Both the position numbers and the translations under genes were made by a program. A stretch of 64,000 nucleotides of DNA from Pisaster brevispinus (lineage: Eukaryota; Echinodermata; Asteroidea; Forcipulatida; Asteriidae), in the NCBI GenBank assembly GCA_023634235.1, contig JAMKCF010000007.1, positions 6,891,630 through 6,955,629 of the forward strand, in the 5' to 3' direction. The notes beneath the pieces were generated by a model that saw only the letters and a program-made list of their open reading frames with translations, searched no databases and had not been told where the DNA came from. Of this stretch, positions 48,156-59,450 are shown piece by piece. Position 1 is the first letter of the stretch. Every line of letters starts with the position of its first letter.

Positions 48156-49329
48156 TGTATTTTTCAAAAGAAAACTTAGCACGGCAGGCACAGTCATTGT
48201 AAGCAGATGGCTATTGTGCTGTTTTAATTTCTAAATATCGCCGTCTGGTCACATAATTTCTTTTTAAGCCGTACAGGAAACCCTCCATCTCCCACAACTA
48301 AAGAGAGAAAAAAAAAAGAAAAAAAAGTCACTTGTACTGACTGTGACAGAGTGTCGTTCCGTTAGTGACATCAGAACACATTCCATAAGAACTCTCTTCT
48401 GCACTGAAAAAAAGAACAATTTGCTTTCCTTTCAATTTTTACAAATTTCACATTCATTTAAAACATTTGTTATTAACATTTGTTTTTTTCCGACATTCCA
48501 GACATGTATATAAATCATGTTTGCCCAACTTTAACCTTGACAAAAGATTCTCTTTGAAACCCTATCAATAATCCATTCTTTGGCTCCCCCCTTCAAACCC
48601 CCCATTCTTGACTTTCCGCTTTGATTAGTTTGAGATACTGAACTCGTGTGCGTGGAGTGCACACTTTTGTCAGCCTTTTGTAAGCCTTTACAGAATAGAA
48701 AAGGGCAAGAATTGAGTGAAAAAGTCACGCCACGGATTTCCACTGTCTATTGCTTGCGGGATCATTTAGAGTTCAGGGTAATAGGAAGAAAGACAAGTTC
48801 AACTAATGTAGGCCATCCCTCCAGACATCTTCAAACAATACCTACACACACACCGGCAAATTACCGTCCTTACATGCCTACTTTTCAATCAATCAACTTT
48901 TTTCCAATCGTTCAAACGTAGCCCGATTTCATAGAGCTGCTTCTCCCAAAAGTTGGGAAGGTATATGTGCATTCTGCTCTACTAGCCAGGCTCCTAGCGG
49001 ATGATACCCATGCCTACATCCTTACGGACTGTGAAGGAGGTAACCCTGTTTCAGCCCCAGGAGTAGGTGGCAACGTGCCCCTGGTGGCAGTTGCTTTGGG
49101 TCGATAGCTCAAAATCAGTTAGTGTATCCCTCACCTGGAAGTGGCTGTCCATGGCCTCATGATGTTAGGTGATCTCTCATAAAGTAAAAAAAAGATAAAA
49201 TACAAAATCTGCCTAAAACATAAACATAATGAGAGTATCAAGAAAGACACTAACTTCTTCATCCATGGATTTTCCTGTATTTAGGCGTTAACAGCGTTTG
49301 TGTGCTCTACAGGGAGTCCCATATACTAA

Positions 49330-49514
49330 GGCAGATACTCGTTAAGCACAAAAAAGTAGCTAAGCACAACAAAATTATGCTTACCAGAATAAGGTTACGA
49401 GTCAAAATACATATGTCACATGCACCATACGTGCCTGGTATCCTGCTCATTTCTGCTAAGCAGACAGCTGTTAAGCAACATTATCTGCTTCAGCAGCTCT
49501 ATGAAATAGGGCCC
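49330..49514. mobile_element. TIR element family E, further copy
   Basis: 'gttaagcacaaaaaagtagctaagcac' is shared with 7780-7800 (given here in part), and the end is 'cagctctatgaaatagggccc'. A left-end fragment, 'gcccgatttcatagagctgctt', lies apart at 48921-48943, so the copy was probably split by about 390 bp of other DNA. Confidence 0.65.
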
Positions 49515-49943
49515 ATGTCTGTATCCAGACAGTTTGATCCACAGCCATCGAAAAGGTCAGGGGTACTTTAAAAAAAATTTTTTTTTTTTTACTTCTGACA
49601 GATAAATGTAAAAAAAATTACAAATAAAAATAATAACAGCAGGGTTTTTTCTTTAAACCTTTATATAAATTCTTCATACTCTGCTAAAGGTAGGCCTACA
49701 TAGTATTTTATTTAAACTAAATTATTTTCATCACTGCAATCTCCAAGAAAAAAAGAAGAAGAATCAACCGTGACGTGAATCTTTTTTATTAACATCCACA
49801 CTGATACACATGTGTTAAATTGCTCCATGTAATTATTTCGAGTTACTGCAGAAGGGCAGACTGTATGCTGCAAAAACAGATCAGATCATGTGATTATTTT
49901 AACAGCCTTTTGTACGGATTATTTACCAGCAACATCCACCACT

Positions 49944-50449
49944 CCCCTCCAACGCATCCAAAACAGTGCAGCACGCTTAAATGTCCGCGCAAAACTCCGG
50001 CAGCACATCACACCGGTCTTTCAATATCCCTTCACTGGCAATTCCCATTAACAAACAAATAAACAAATCCAATTCAAAGTCCTCCACCTTATTTTTAAAG
50101 TTAAAAAATGTTCTAGCTCCTATTTATCTTCAGAACCTCATTTCTAAAAAAAGCCCACAGTTCTCGCAATCTACGATCTTCTTCTACTTCCCATTTGTGC
50201 TTGTCCCCTGCACTTATGCGCAGTATGGCCAACGAGCATTCACACTCAGTCAGTACACCGACGTTACGGAACAATCTCCCTCTTTGCATTCGTCAGGAAT
50301 CATCTCTTGAATCCTTCAAAACCAGGTTAACAACTCATTTGCTTTCATTCACAGTTTCTGCAATCTTCGTTTATTGGTTGACGTTTGTGTACAGTGCTTT
50401 GAAACCTTTGTAAAAAGACGCTTCATAAATATTATTATCATTATCATTA
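49944..50449 (+). pseudogene. 3' end of a non-LTR retrotransposon (CR1/L2/Jockey-like LINE), decayed
   Basis: A frame starting at 49944 reads LQRIQNSAARL, the hallmark of the C-terminal part of reverse transcriptases in the CR1/L2/Jockey group. Further motifs appear in shifted frames: YRIQFKVLHLIFK, LAPIYLQNL, YGQRAFT, LRNNLPLCIR and SLESFKTRLTTHL. All are in the expected order, but at least two frameshifts and several stops separate them. The 3' end carries a stem-like 'gtgctttgaa...aagacgcttcataaat' motif followed by ATT/ATC repeats, the usual tail of this group. It is a 5'-truncated, dead copy inside RhoGEF intron 4. Confidence 0.88.
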
Positions 50450-51554
50450 AGTACTCATGGAAACCAGTTCACCAACACCTTTTTCTCTTCTCTCTTCATT
50501 ATTTGGCAAGAGGGGGTGTCTGGAGACTTTTGAAGACCTTATTTTTAGAGACAGTTCTTCTAGAAAACTCTTTTATCTGATGATTTACAAAATGTTCATT
50601 AAAATGATTGTATCCCAAAAGAATTTGCCAGCAAGGCCCTTGCGCAAAGTTTGTATGTTTGACGAGCTCATGCACATGCATTGTAAGTTAGGCATTATAG
50701 CCTATTTGGCCCTTTAAAAAAGAAGGAACATTGTATACTGATCACAAGGGCTGACTTACATGAACATGGTATCGGCTTTTATCCTTGCAGAGCAGCCCAG
50801 TCTTTAAGATTTCCCTATGGAGACCTTTTGCTTTCCCTTTTCTGTTTTGTTCTTGGTCTCTAAAAGGTATTAAAACACTCATGGCAAGAAACAGTAGAGG
50901 TCACCGACCGAGCTACATCCAAGAACTGTGCGGCCCTGTCATGGCAAAACAGCCCAACTCAAAAAATGACATTTTGAGAAAAACAAGTACAGAGATAAGC
51001 TATTTTGCCATAAAAATGGGGCTAAAGTGTAAAAAAGAGGCTGAGATAGGACATGTAATATTCAAAACCATACATTAATATGCCTTTGAAACTTTGAATA
51101 TGGAAAAAGCACCCTCAATTTACCCAGAAATTATCTTATATAAAAACCTAATTTTTTTTAGTTGGGATGTTTTGCCATGGGAGGGCCGTGCATGGGGGTC
51201 TGGACTCCAGCTTTGATTGCTAGGCATGGCTCAAGCATCTCCACGGCTCAAGACCGAGCAGTACTAAAAGACACAACAACGTGTGGCCGCCCGCACAGCA
51301 GCCGAATGATGATGATGTCAGAAGAATGATCCCCGTGTTAGCCGAATGACAATGCCAAGTAAAACCCTCCAAAAACCACCAGTTGATCATCCCTGCCCAC
51401 ATCCTATTTTGTAGCCGCATCCTCTTTTTTCCCTCTTTTTTTTCCCCTTCTCTTTTATTTTTGGGTCCCCCAAAAAAGACTATTTTTCATGTATTTTTAC
51501 TTTATCATGGCACATCAATTGACAATCAATTTATCATTACAATTTTTTTGTAAT

Positions 51555-52210
51555 CAGTAACAAAACAAATAATCAGTAACAAAACAAGGCCAACAACCAG
51601 TTACTCTGGTTTGTTTACTTTTCGTTTTGTGAACGAGGGAAAAATAATTTTTACAGCCAGCAACTTTTGAGTCGGGCTCTTTTCTCCTTGGAAAAAAGAT
51701 AATAATAATAAAATATTTAAATCAAAAGGCGCTCATCCTCCTCTTTTTGAAAAACAAAACCAAAAAACAGGACAATCAACTGGTATTATTCTTTCTTCGG
51801 CCAATGTTGGTGATGAACTATATATAGTTCATCATAAGTTGATTGTCCTGTATAATTTGTCTTTGCTTTCCAAAAAGTGGTGGATGAGGGCCTTTTGATT
51901 TAAATATTTTATTATTATTATCTTTTTTCCAAGGAGAAAAAAGCCGGACTCAAAAGTTGCTGGCTGTAAAAATTATAATACCAGTAAGTTGTAGTAAAAT
52001 GAGTACACCTCATTGCGGACATGTAGGAGTTCAATGTACAAATAAAGCTGTACATGACAAAGAGTTTATAAAAACACTGACATAAAAATAGGACGCTGCC
52101 TTTGAAGGTTACCGCCTCCTCTTTTTTTTTTCCTCGTTCACAAAACGAAAAGTAAACAAACCAGAGTAGCGGGTTGTTGGCCTTGTTTTGTTACTGATTA
52201 TTTGTTACTG
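51555..52210. mobile_element. Large snap-back (long inverted repeat) of 656 bp
   Basis: The left arm 51555-51822 and right arm 51823-52210 mirror each other: outer 'cagtaacaaataatcag', then 'ccagcaacttttgagtc', then 'ggacaatcaac', meeting at the perfect palindrome 51812-51833 (GATGAACTATATATAGTTCATC in two halves). The right arm carries about 145 extra bases (about 51978-52121). A transcript through it would fold into a hairpin of some 260 bp. It lies in RhoGEF intron 4. Confidence 0.88.
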
Positions 52211-52337
52211 TCAAACTGGTTCTAAGGTAAGTCCCCTAAATGTTTATTGGATAAACTTGAGTGGCTCCACTGAAGGGAAGGCTTCATATGTCTCCTGATA
52301 AGTGATGTGGGTACTGTCACACACACACAAACAAGAA

Positions 52338-52600
52338 GGTTGTATCGTAAACTTGGGTGTGATGCCTGGCTATACAGCAGTTACAGGCTGAACGGCTTCT
52401 GGACAGGCACCCCCCCCCCCCACCCCGAACAAAGATATTGACTAATAGGGAGACCGCCAACATTACGGCTAGATAGCTCAGTTGGTAGAGCGCCGGTACG
52501 TTAAACCCGGAGGTCGCAGGTTCGAGTCCCGCTCAAAGAAAAAGTTTCCTTTGTTCAACCCAAAGTTGTTTACAAAATTTACCTGGTTAGTTTCCCTTAA
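52338..52600 (+). mobile_element. SINE-1 long form, plus strand
   Basis: It runs from 'aggttgtatcgtaaacttggg', through a C-run and 'agggagaccgccaacatta', to a tRNA-like head at 52465-52535 (TAGCTCAGTTGGTAGAGCGC, GTTAAACCCGGAGGTC, GGTTCGAGTCCC). It is followed by 'ctttgttcaacccaaag' and an ATA-rich tail. Confidence 0.82.
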
Positions 52601-53667
52601 TAATAATAATACTTTAACATTTCAATACGTTCAAGCAAATTGGAGAAGGTAAAAAAAAAAAAAAAAAGGAAAATAGAAGAAGAATAATCAATTAGGGAAA
52701 AGGTGGACGTCAGGTAGAACTTTGTTTTCCCCTTGTGGTTTTCTAACTTTAAAAAAAACCAACCCAAAACCCCAACAAGACAGGGGGGGGGGGTGAATAT
52801 TTAAAAATGGTTATCCCAACAATGTACTTTGTGTGTCAAAGCATGACAACTTCCAAATATGCGGCGTTAATAAACTAATGATAATGATACAACATGGGGG
52901 GGGGGATTTTTTTTTTACTGATATTCTGTACTGATCATGTTACTGCAAATAGACCATGGAGCACAGACAAGGCATGTGGACATGGACAAATTACCCATTC
53001 ATCTACAAACCGTGCAGACAGTCTGCCTGCGATTTGACTTGTAGAGTCTGCGACAGACTGGCGGGCAGACCGGCGGGCAACAGGCACAAAGCATGCGAGT
53101 ACCACCCCTACAATCCACACGGCAAGGTTTTTATTCTCATTTATGTTGAAACTATCGTTGTCACATTCTCCTTATTGACCCAGTTCTTATGATAGGTCAT
53201 CATGACAACCGTCTTGGAGGTGCCATTTTGGGAGAGGCAATGCGATCCCCATGTATTATAGTTATGCGGCCATTTTTGGTGACACTGCCTTTTAAATGCA
53301 CGCTTAGCATAACTTCTACAGGCAATGTGACTCCCAAACAGCAAGCGTGCGCGGCTACATTGTAGACAGTAGCTGCGCGTGATGTTTGTGCATGGGGTCA
53401 ACACCTGCTTAGATGACAATGAATGTAGAGACTTTTTCCAGACCTCGGCTAAGGCACCCGTCTATGGCTCCGTTTGATGTTGAATACACCACTCAAAGTG
53501 TACACTAATCCAAAATTAAGGACGGAGCCCAAGCCGCGTAGCTTTAGCTCAAACCGTGGTTTGGAAAAAGGCCCAAGATGTCCCAGCAATTCCAAAATAC
53601 CGCCACCAGACCAGTTCTCCCCAGCCCCGTTCAAAGTTGAATAGAAACAATCGTTACATGTACATAC
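52601..53667. other. Intronic, repeat-like
   Basis: It has G-runs at about 52783 and 52896. The segment 53000-53075 has repeated 'cagactg/gtctgc/gcgggca' words and the segment 53440-53650 has a MITE-like look, but no pair of copies is in the window. Confidence 0.4.
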
Positions 53668-53758
53668 CTCCGTCAGGAAGGTGGCACTCGTGGTCACCAT
53701 CTGCTTCACATTGGAGAATATCCGGTTGTGATCTGATTTGGGCATGGACGGGGATTTT
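53668..53758 (-). CDS. RhoGEF exon 4, DH helix with IFSNV motif
   Basis: This 91-nt exon has acceptor GTCCTGCAG| (AG at 53759-53760) and donor |GTATGT (53662-53667). It completes Arg166 and encodes residues 167-196. The motif SDHNRIFSNVKQMVTTSATFL matches the second DH segment, where many family members read I-F-x-N-I-x-x-I-x-x-x-H-x-x-F-L. It ends in phase 0 and joins exon 5 as LTE|LEE. It is followed by the largest intron of the window (39524-53667, 14.1 kb). Confidence 0.92.
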
Positions 53759-54451
53759 CTGCAGGACAAAAAAAAAATAAAAATAAATAAAATAACATTA
53801 TAGCGAAGATTACTTCTTCAACTCAAAATATTTTGGCAATTAACATTGTGTATCATCACAGAGAGAGATCAAGCAATGTAGTAATTAAGAACAACAGTCT
53901 GGTCCAAACCACAGTCTTGTTCCCATAACGGTGGCCGTTTATTTACTTATTTGATAATTGCTTACATTTCTTCAACCAAATGATGAAACGTGATTTCCAT
54001 TCTGGCCCTACATACCGCATTGCCACGAATTTATTTAACTTTTAAATACTAACATTAGTTCAAACTTATTTAATTAATTTTGGAAACCCTGAGCCCTCCC
54101 CCAAGCACCCAGCCCAATACCATGTTTACATTCAAATAACAGATAAACAAACAAACAAACAATTTCTCAACAGCTGTGATGATGGCTCCATCATTCACAA
54201 TCCCCTAACTTAAATTGATTACTATCAGTCAATAGAGGGCAGTATTCAGTTAAAGTAATACCAGCATCTGATGACTTAGTACAATCAAGCACAAAACACA
54301 GATCGGGCAACTTTGCACGGATTGCAATAAAAAAGAGAGATAACATTTGTAGATTCTTTGTTTTTACAACAAAAAAGAACGGAAAATCTCTCCTTTGTTT
54401 TCATCTGTAAATATCTTGAAATTTCCCACACGTCTCACCTAATTTTTAATT

Positions 54452-54631
54452 GCAAAGAATAAGTTACTGGCCTTAAGTTTCGACCATAGTAGAATTGTTT
54501 TCAGTTAGCCTTCGTAAAAGACTTTGCTAGGGTTCGAAACATCAGGCCACTAATTACATGTAGGCTATTTTTTGCATTTATACCATAGGTCCTTTTGATG
54601 GTAAGCAGTTTGCAACAGCTAATTATATTGT
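54452..54631. mobile_element. Fold-back MITE family A, copy 5
   Basis: A short, mutated left arm and a good right arm ('gggttcgaaacatcaggccac') are joined by almost no interior. It is followed by 'tttataccataggtccttttg' and 'gtttgcaacagcta'. It lies in RhoGEF intron 3. Confidence 0.7.
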
Positions 54632-54866
54632 CTTAACTTTTAGATCAAAAAATGTGTTTCAATATTTCTTCTATGATGGTGACTCATCCGGGGTTGGCTT
54701 GGTAAAAAAAAGAAAAAAATAATTAACTAACAAAATTACAATTATGTTGCAGTTTATAGGAAAGTGATTACATCTACAGCTAGTGGCAAGGACTTTTCTC
54801 AAATGAAAAAAAAATGTAAGACTTTGCAAATCTGCAAAATTAAAAAAATTGTTTTTACAAACGCAC

Positions 54867-54969
54867 CTCAATGGTTCCTTGTAGGTTGTGAAGATGGTCT
54901 GCAATAAATTACAGTATCCTCTCTCGGACGAGACGATCTCATTGAGGACGCCCAGTCTCTTGTCCGCAT
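54867..54969 (-). CDS. RhoGEF exon 3, DH conserved region 1
   Basis: This 103-nt exon has acceptor TTGCTCTACAG| (AG at 54970-54971) and donor |GTGCGT (54861-54866). It encodes residues 132-165 and starts codon 166. The motif VLNEIVSSERGY followed by NLLQTIFTTYKEPL fits the first helix of DH domains, whose family pattern is roughly E-L-x-x-T-E-x-x-Y-V-x-x-L and often ends in a Pro-Leu like the P-L here. E142, E147 and Y150 sit at the conserved positions. Cys replaces the usual Val after the Tyr. In characterised GEFs, the Glu equivalent to E142 contacts switch I of the GTPase. Confidence 0.92.
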
Positions 54970-55684
54970 CTGTAGAGCAACAAGATTACATCAGTAACAC
55001 AATGATCAGGCTACAGTGTTCTCCTAAGATTGCTCAAAACTGTGGGGCATTCTGAACCCAAACTATGGAGGTTTGTCCTAAGCACGCTGAATTGAAACAA
55101 AGTCCTCAGAATGTTTTTTTTAACTTGGTGTTCATCTTTGGTTTCAAAAACCCTACTGTGCAATCTGGGGCATTCTGAACAGTTTTATCTGCTTAATTTT
55201 TGTGAGTTTGATTTTATGGTAATAAAAATTATAAATATTTGTTTGCATATCAGCTGGTGTTTGCGTACAGTGGGCTCATATTTCGCGAGTGTCGGCCCGA
55301 TACGCTAGCTTGAGCATTGGGAGAACCCTGGGTTGGGCTCAGTGGTCTCTTGCCCTTCTTTTCACTACGTTTCTGACTGAGCCCCCATCACCCCCCTCCA
55401 ACAAATTAAGAAAACCATCATAGGACTATGTGGTAGGGTACTGGCACATAAACCCGGAGGTTGCAGGTCAGACTTTCTCTATTCTTAACAAAATTGATTT
55501 ATATATGTTATCTTATATCTGCTCAACTTTAAACCTGAATTAATTTTCAAATCTTAAAAATTATGTGTGTGCAGAAAACATAGATAGTGCAGGGCTTGTT
55601 TGGTTGTGGAATTATTCTAAATTAAACAGGCTAAAGGTCCAGAAGGAATTTCAAGGCCTGGAATTATTTGTGCGAACTTGTTCT

Positions 55685-55800
55685 GTCATGGTCGAGCACA
55701 TTGGTTTCTTCTCTGCCTTTTACCTCTGAAGACCCTGGTTCGAATCCCGAACCTGAAGCCTCAAGCACATATTATGGATTGGCCAATACCTGATTGCATG
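55685..55800 (+). mobile_element. SINE-3-like head fragment
   Basis: 'gtcatggtcgagcacattgg' followed by box B 'ggttcgaatcccgaacc' and 'cctcaagcac' resembles the Leu-like head, with no recognisable tail. Confidence 0.5.
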
Positions 55801-56682
55801 GGTTTTTCCTATTTGGGGTTTACTATTTACCAGAAAAGATAACACTTAAGACAGGTCATGCAAACCAAGTTGACGACTTGTTACATCACAATCGTTTCAC
55901 CAGTTATCAACGCCTCATTAAATTCCTACTTAAGTACATGTACAAATACCAGCAACTTTTAATAAAGCCTGAACATTTTCTTACTAATATGAGAGAAATG
56001 ATTTTAGCTTTTTGCTACTCAATGACTAAGAGAGAATAAATAATTGTGCTGGTGGTTCCAACTAAACTGAGTGAACCTCGCACATGTTCAGACATGATTT
56101 GGAATGTTGGGTTACCAGGTAAACAAAAAGGAAGAAAGAGCGGGTGGTTCCAAAATACTTTTGAGTCCATCAGTCCAATATCTGAGCTACAAGAACCGCA
56201 GTCTAGTGAGCATTTCATTTTGAAACCAAACCCATATGCAGGCTGAAGTATGTCTTCTCGATCAATAGACCCTTTCACTGTAATGTGCGCCATGTTGAAT
56301 CTGTCCCGCTGTTTGTTTCGAATGGATATTTGCATGATTCCTAACTTCACGCGCACCTCTCACGCTGTGCGTCAGAGTTGGAAATAAACAACGCACCACG
56401 CCGCATGGGGCAGATTCACCATCGGGCATGTTGCTGTGAAAGGTTCTACTGATCCCCCCCACCCCCATCCCATCTTGCAATATAATCATACAGGTATTGG
56501 TCGGGGCTGATATTCTCTTCTACTAACCCTATCTCCCTTGGGGGATTTACTAGGATCCTTTCCCTAAAAAAAATCCAATGCCATGATACAAGTAACTCAC
56601 TAAATCCCAAATGTCGCATTTGGGATCTGGTCAATGGTGATAGTACATCGTATGTAAAGCATTCGTAGGGTGTCATGGCCGA

Positions 56683-57025
56683 GCAGTTTAGAAGTTTTCA
56701 AGTTCTGATGATATAAGTCATCGGAGCGTTGGTTCGCATCCCGGTCATGACACTCGTGTCCTTGAGCAAGATACTTTACTATAATTGCTTCTCTTCACCG
56801 TAGGGGTATAAATGGGTATCTGCGAGGGCAGAGGTTGATATTGTGTTTGAAAAAGCCTTCTGAGCACCACGGCAGCCCGGGGCTGTACACTCCCCAGGGA
56901 GCTGAGAAAGATAATTGGCTGAATGACCAGGGCACTATTGGTAATGCGCATTGATACATTATTGTAAAATGCGCTACATGTATAAGAACTAGTTATTATT
57001 ATTGTTATTATTACTATTATTATCA
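56683..57025 (+). mobile_element. SINE-3 copy in RhoGEF intron 2, near exon 2
   Basis: The head 'gtcatggccgagcagttta...gttcgcatcccggtcatgac' is followed by 'cttgagcaagatactttac'. The tail is 'gcgctacatgtataagaact' plus ATT repeats. It ends about 109 bp from exon 2 on the downstream (minus) side. Confidence 0.8.
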
Positions 57026-57133
57026 GTGTACTAGTACAGGCAATTCAGTCCAACAAAATCAAACTGGGAGGAGGGAGAGAAGGGGGGTGGGCAAGGTCCG
57101 GCGACTGGGGTCAGGGGGTTGTCTTCGACTCAC

Positions 57134-57320
57134 CTTCCTCTGATTCTTCCGTGCAGTTGGACTCGATGATAATCTCCTGTCGTGCCAGGGCGGAGAGCCT
57201 GACGTCATCCCTGATGATTCCGAGGGTAGAAGCTCTTCGCAGCCGGTGTCTAGGTATCTTGTGCTCCATAGTCACGTCTGCTACCAGATCCTTAATCCTC
57301 ATGCCAGGCGGCCCGCTTAA
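57134..57320 (-). CDS. RhoGEF exon 2, linker before the DH domain
   Basis: This 187-nt internal exon has an excellent acceptor (long T-run then CAG, AG at 57321-57322) and a GTGAGT donor (57128-57133). It encodes residues 70-131 plus one base of codon 132. The segment has a basic PRHRLRRAST motif (R-R-x-S, a typical basophilic-kinase site) followed by an acidic end, TEESEE, directly before the DH domain. The phase-1 donor joins exon 3 to give a GAT codon (Asp132). The protein segment looks conserved in style (GMRIKDLVADVTMEHKIP), but I could not assign it to a named family. Confidence 0.84.
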
Positions 57321-59450
57321 CTGAAAAAAACAAAACCCCAAAACAACGATGAAGTTTTAAAAAAAAAGTTTCTTGTTGCAGCATTCCAAACTAACTGCAT
57401 GTGAGTATAGATACACTGTACATAACAAAATACTTGGATTCTTTCTGGACTGTTGCATTTCTCAAGACAGTTTGCATACTTTACACATATATGGTACATA
57501 CAAAATAGACCTCATTATAAAAAATTTAATTTCTTAAAATACCCCCAAACTATGACCTAGAAAATATAAATATATATGTAAACAAATTTCTTTTTTTTTC
57601 AATAAAATACCAAGCCAGTGAGTGGCATGGAGGAACAGGTGACCAGCATCTCTACAAGGCCGTCCTACCGCAACTGATAATAATTTTATTACAAATATTG
57701 TAAACATCTTCCAAGATCCCTTTACATATATTACTAGCTAAATAATTTCTTGAAGCAGAAAAATTGCAAATAATGTGAAAACTATGACTTCAACATTTCT
57801 CACATCTTTAACGGTGTTAAAGAGAGCGTTACGAGAAGAAAAAGACAAGGAAAATTAGCAACTTTCATGAATCCTAATGCACATCAATGAAGAATAAAAG
57901 TAAATTACCGACATGATCATGTCTTGATAAAAACTTTTAGCTGAGTCTACGGTTTTCGTAAAGGGTGTACACAAAGTTTGAAAAACCTACAAATGCATGA
58001 ACCCAGAGAGCCCTCCCTCTCTATGATGAGTGTACATTACTTACCAATCCATCCCAGAAAACAAAAAGCTGTGTCACACTTTATGGGTTCAACACCAGAT
58101 ATATCACAATCCTAAAGACCCATTTAGGTATGATTAACATGGCGGGGGGGGGGGGATGTCTAAGCCATGGGGGTTCGCTACGAAAGATTTATCGCTTCCC
58201 TGGGGGGTATGCAGTTGATGCCAGTAGCCTAAGAGTCTATTTATATATCACTTATAAATCACAACCTTTGTTGGTTACTATGACCAAAGTCAACACCGGG
58301 TCAAGTGCGAGTTGATAATAATGATACTATTATACGTACACATCCGGTCGGGGTTGGGGCATGACGAGGGCGCTCTTTGCACCGGTTAGTCCGCTGTTTT
58401 GGGAGGTTACATGGGAATGTTATCACTACACTGCTGAAAATGGTATTCTTGAAATAAGAAAAAAAATCTTGTTTGGACAAAACGTTTCTTGTGTCACTCC
58501 CCAAAAACTTGATAAAAAAATTAGGAAAGAATGCAAATAGAAGCAGTGTAGTTCGCATGTTACAAAATGTTCCATGAAAATAAATAGCTCAATAATTCAA
58601 ATGTACTGTTTTTCTTAAAGACAAAATACCAAGTTTTAAATTAATAAATTACCGAACACCAGTTTGATGTACTTCAATGTCAGTTGAAGATGGCCACTCC
58701 ATCTTTTTTATAATATATATTTTTTATTACTGCTATTGGCTGAGTTTAAATAAACACAAACACGGTGGACAAAGAGCTGAATAAAGGATCTTGCATGCAC
58801 TGATTTAAAACATTGGGGTTTTTTTAAAGAGGAAGGAAAATTACCAAATCAATTTTGTGCTTTACTAATTTCCAATAGATAGATTCCTCATGTGAGTGGG
58901 GAAAAAATTACAAGTCCCTAACCCTCACGTTAAACTGGTGTAAATTGTCATTGTATTTGATACCCTTCCATCTGCAAAATTTGTCAACATCCAAAACATC
59001 TGATGAAATCACTCTGAGAAAAATGGGGATGTCATTTCCCTTCCTCTTTAACAGTACAAAAAACATATACCATTGATCATCTTAACTTATTTTAAACTGG
59101 ACCGGCCAATAAAAGCTGAAAATGGCAACTTAAAATCAGCAGATCATTAGCCCACTCAAAAACCCAGACACAATAAGCTAAATGACAAATAGTTAAAAGC
59201 TAAAACGACATCAGGGTACAGCATTATAAGCAAAGTTTTATGTACAAATAACTGGCAGTATATTTTAACAACCAATAATTTTCAATAAAAAAAAAGGGAA
59301 ATTGCCAATCAAGATTTTTAAAAAGGGTATTACTCAATACAAATTCAGATTTTCTCATTTGAAAAATCAAACAATTTTCCTCTTGAGTTTAAAAACTCAA
59401 TTTCACCATTTCTTGATTTGAAGAATTGTGAAGTCTTTATTTGATTTTTT
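57321..59450. other. Intron 1, mostly unique
   Basis: A G-run lies at about 58143-58153. The dispersed repeat related to 30795-31110 occupies about 58790-59045. No extra exon is needed, because exon 1 and exon 2 join in phase. Confidence 0.45.
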
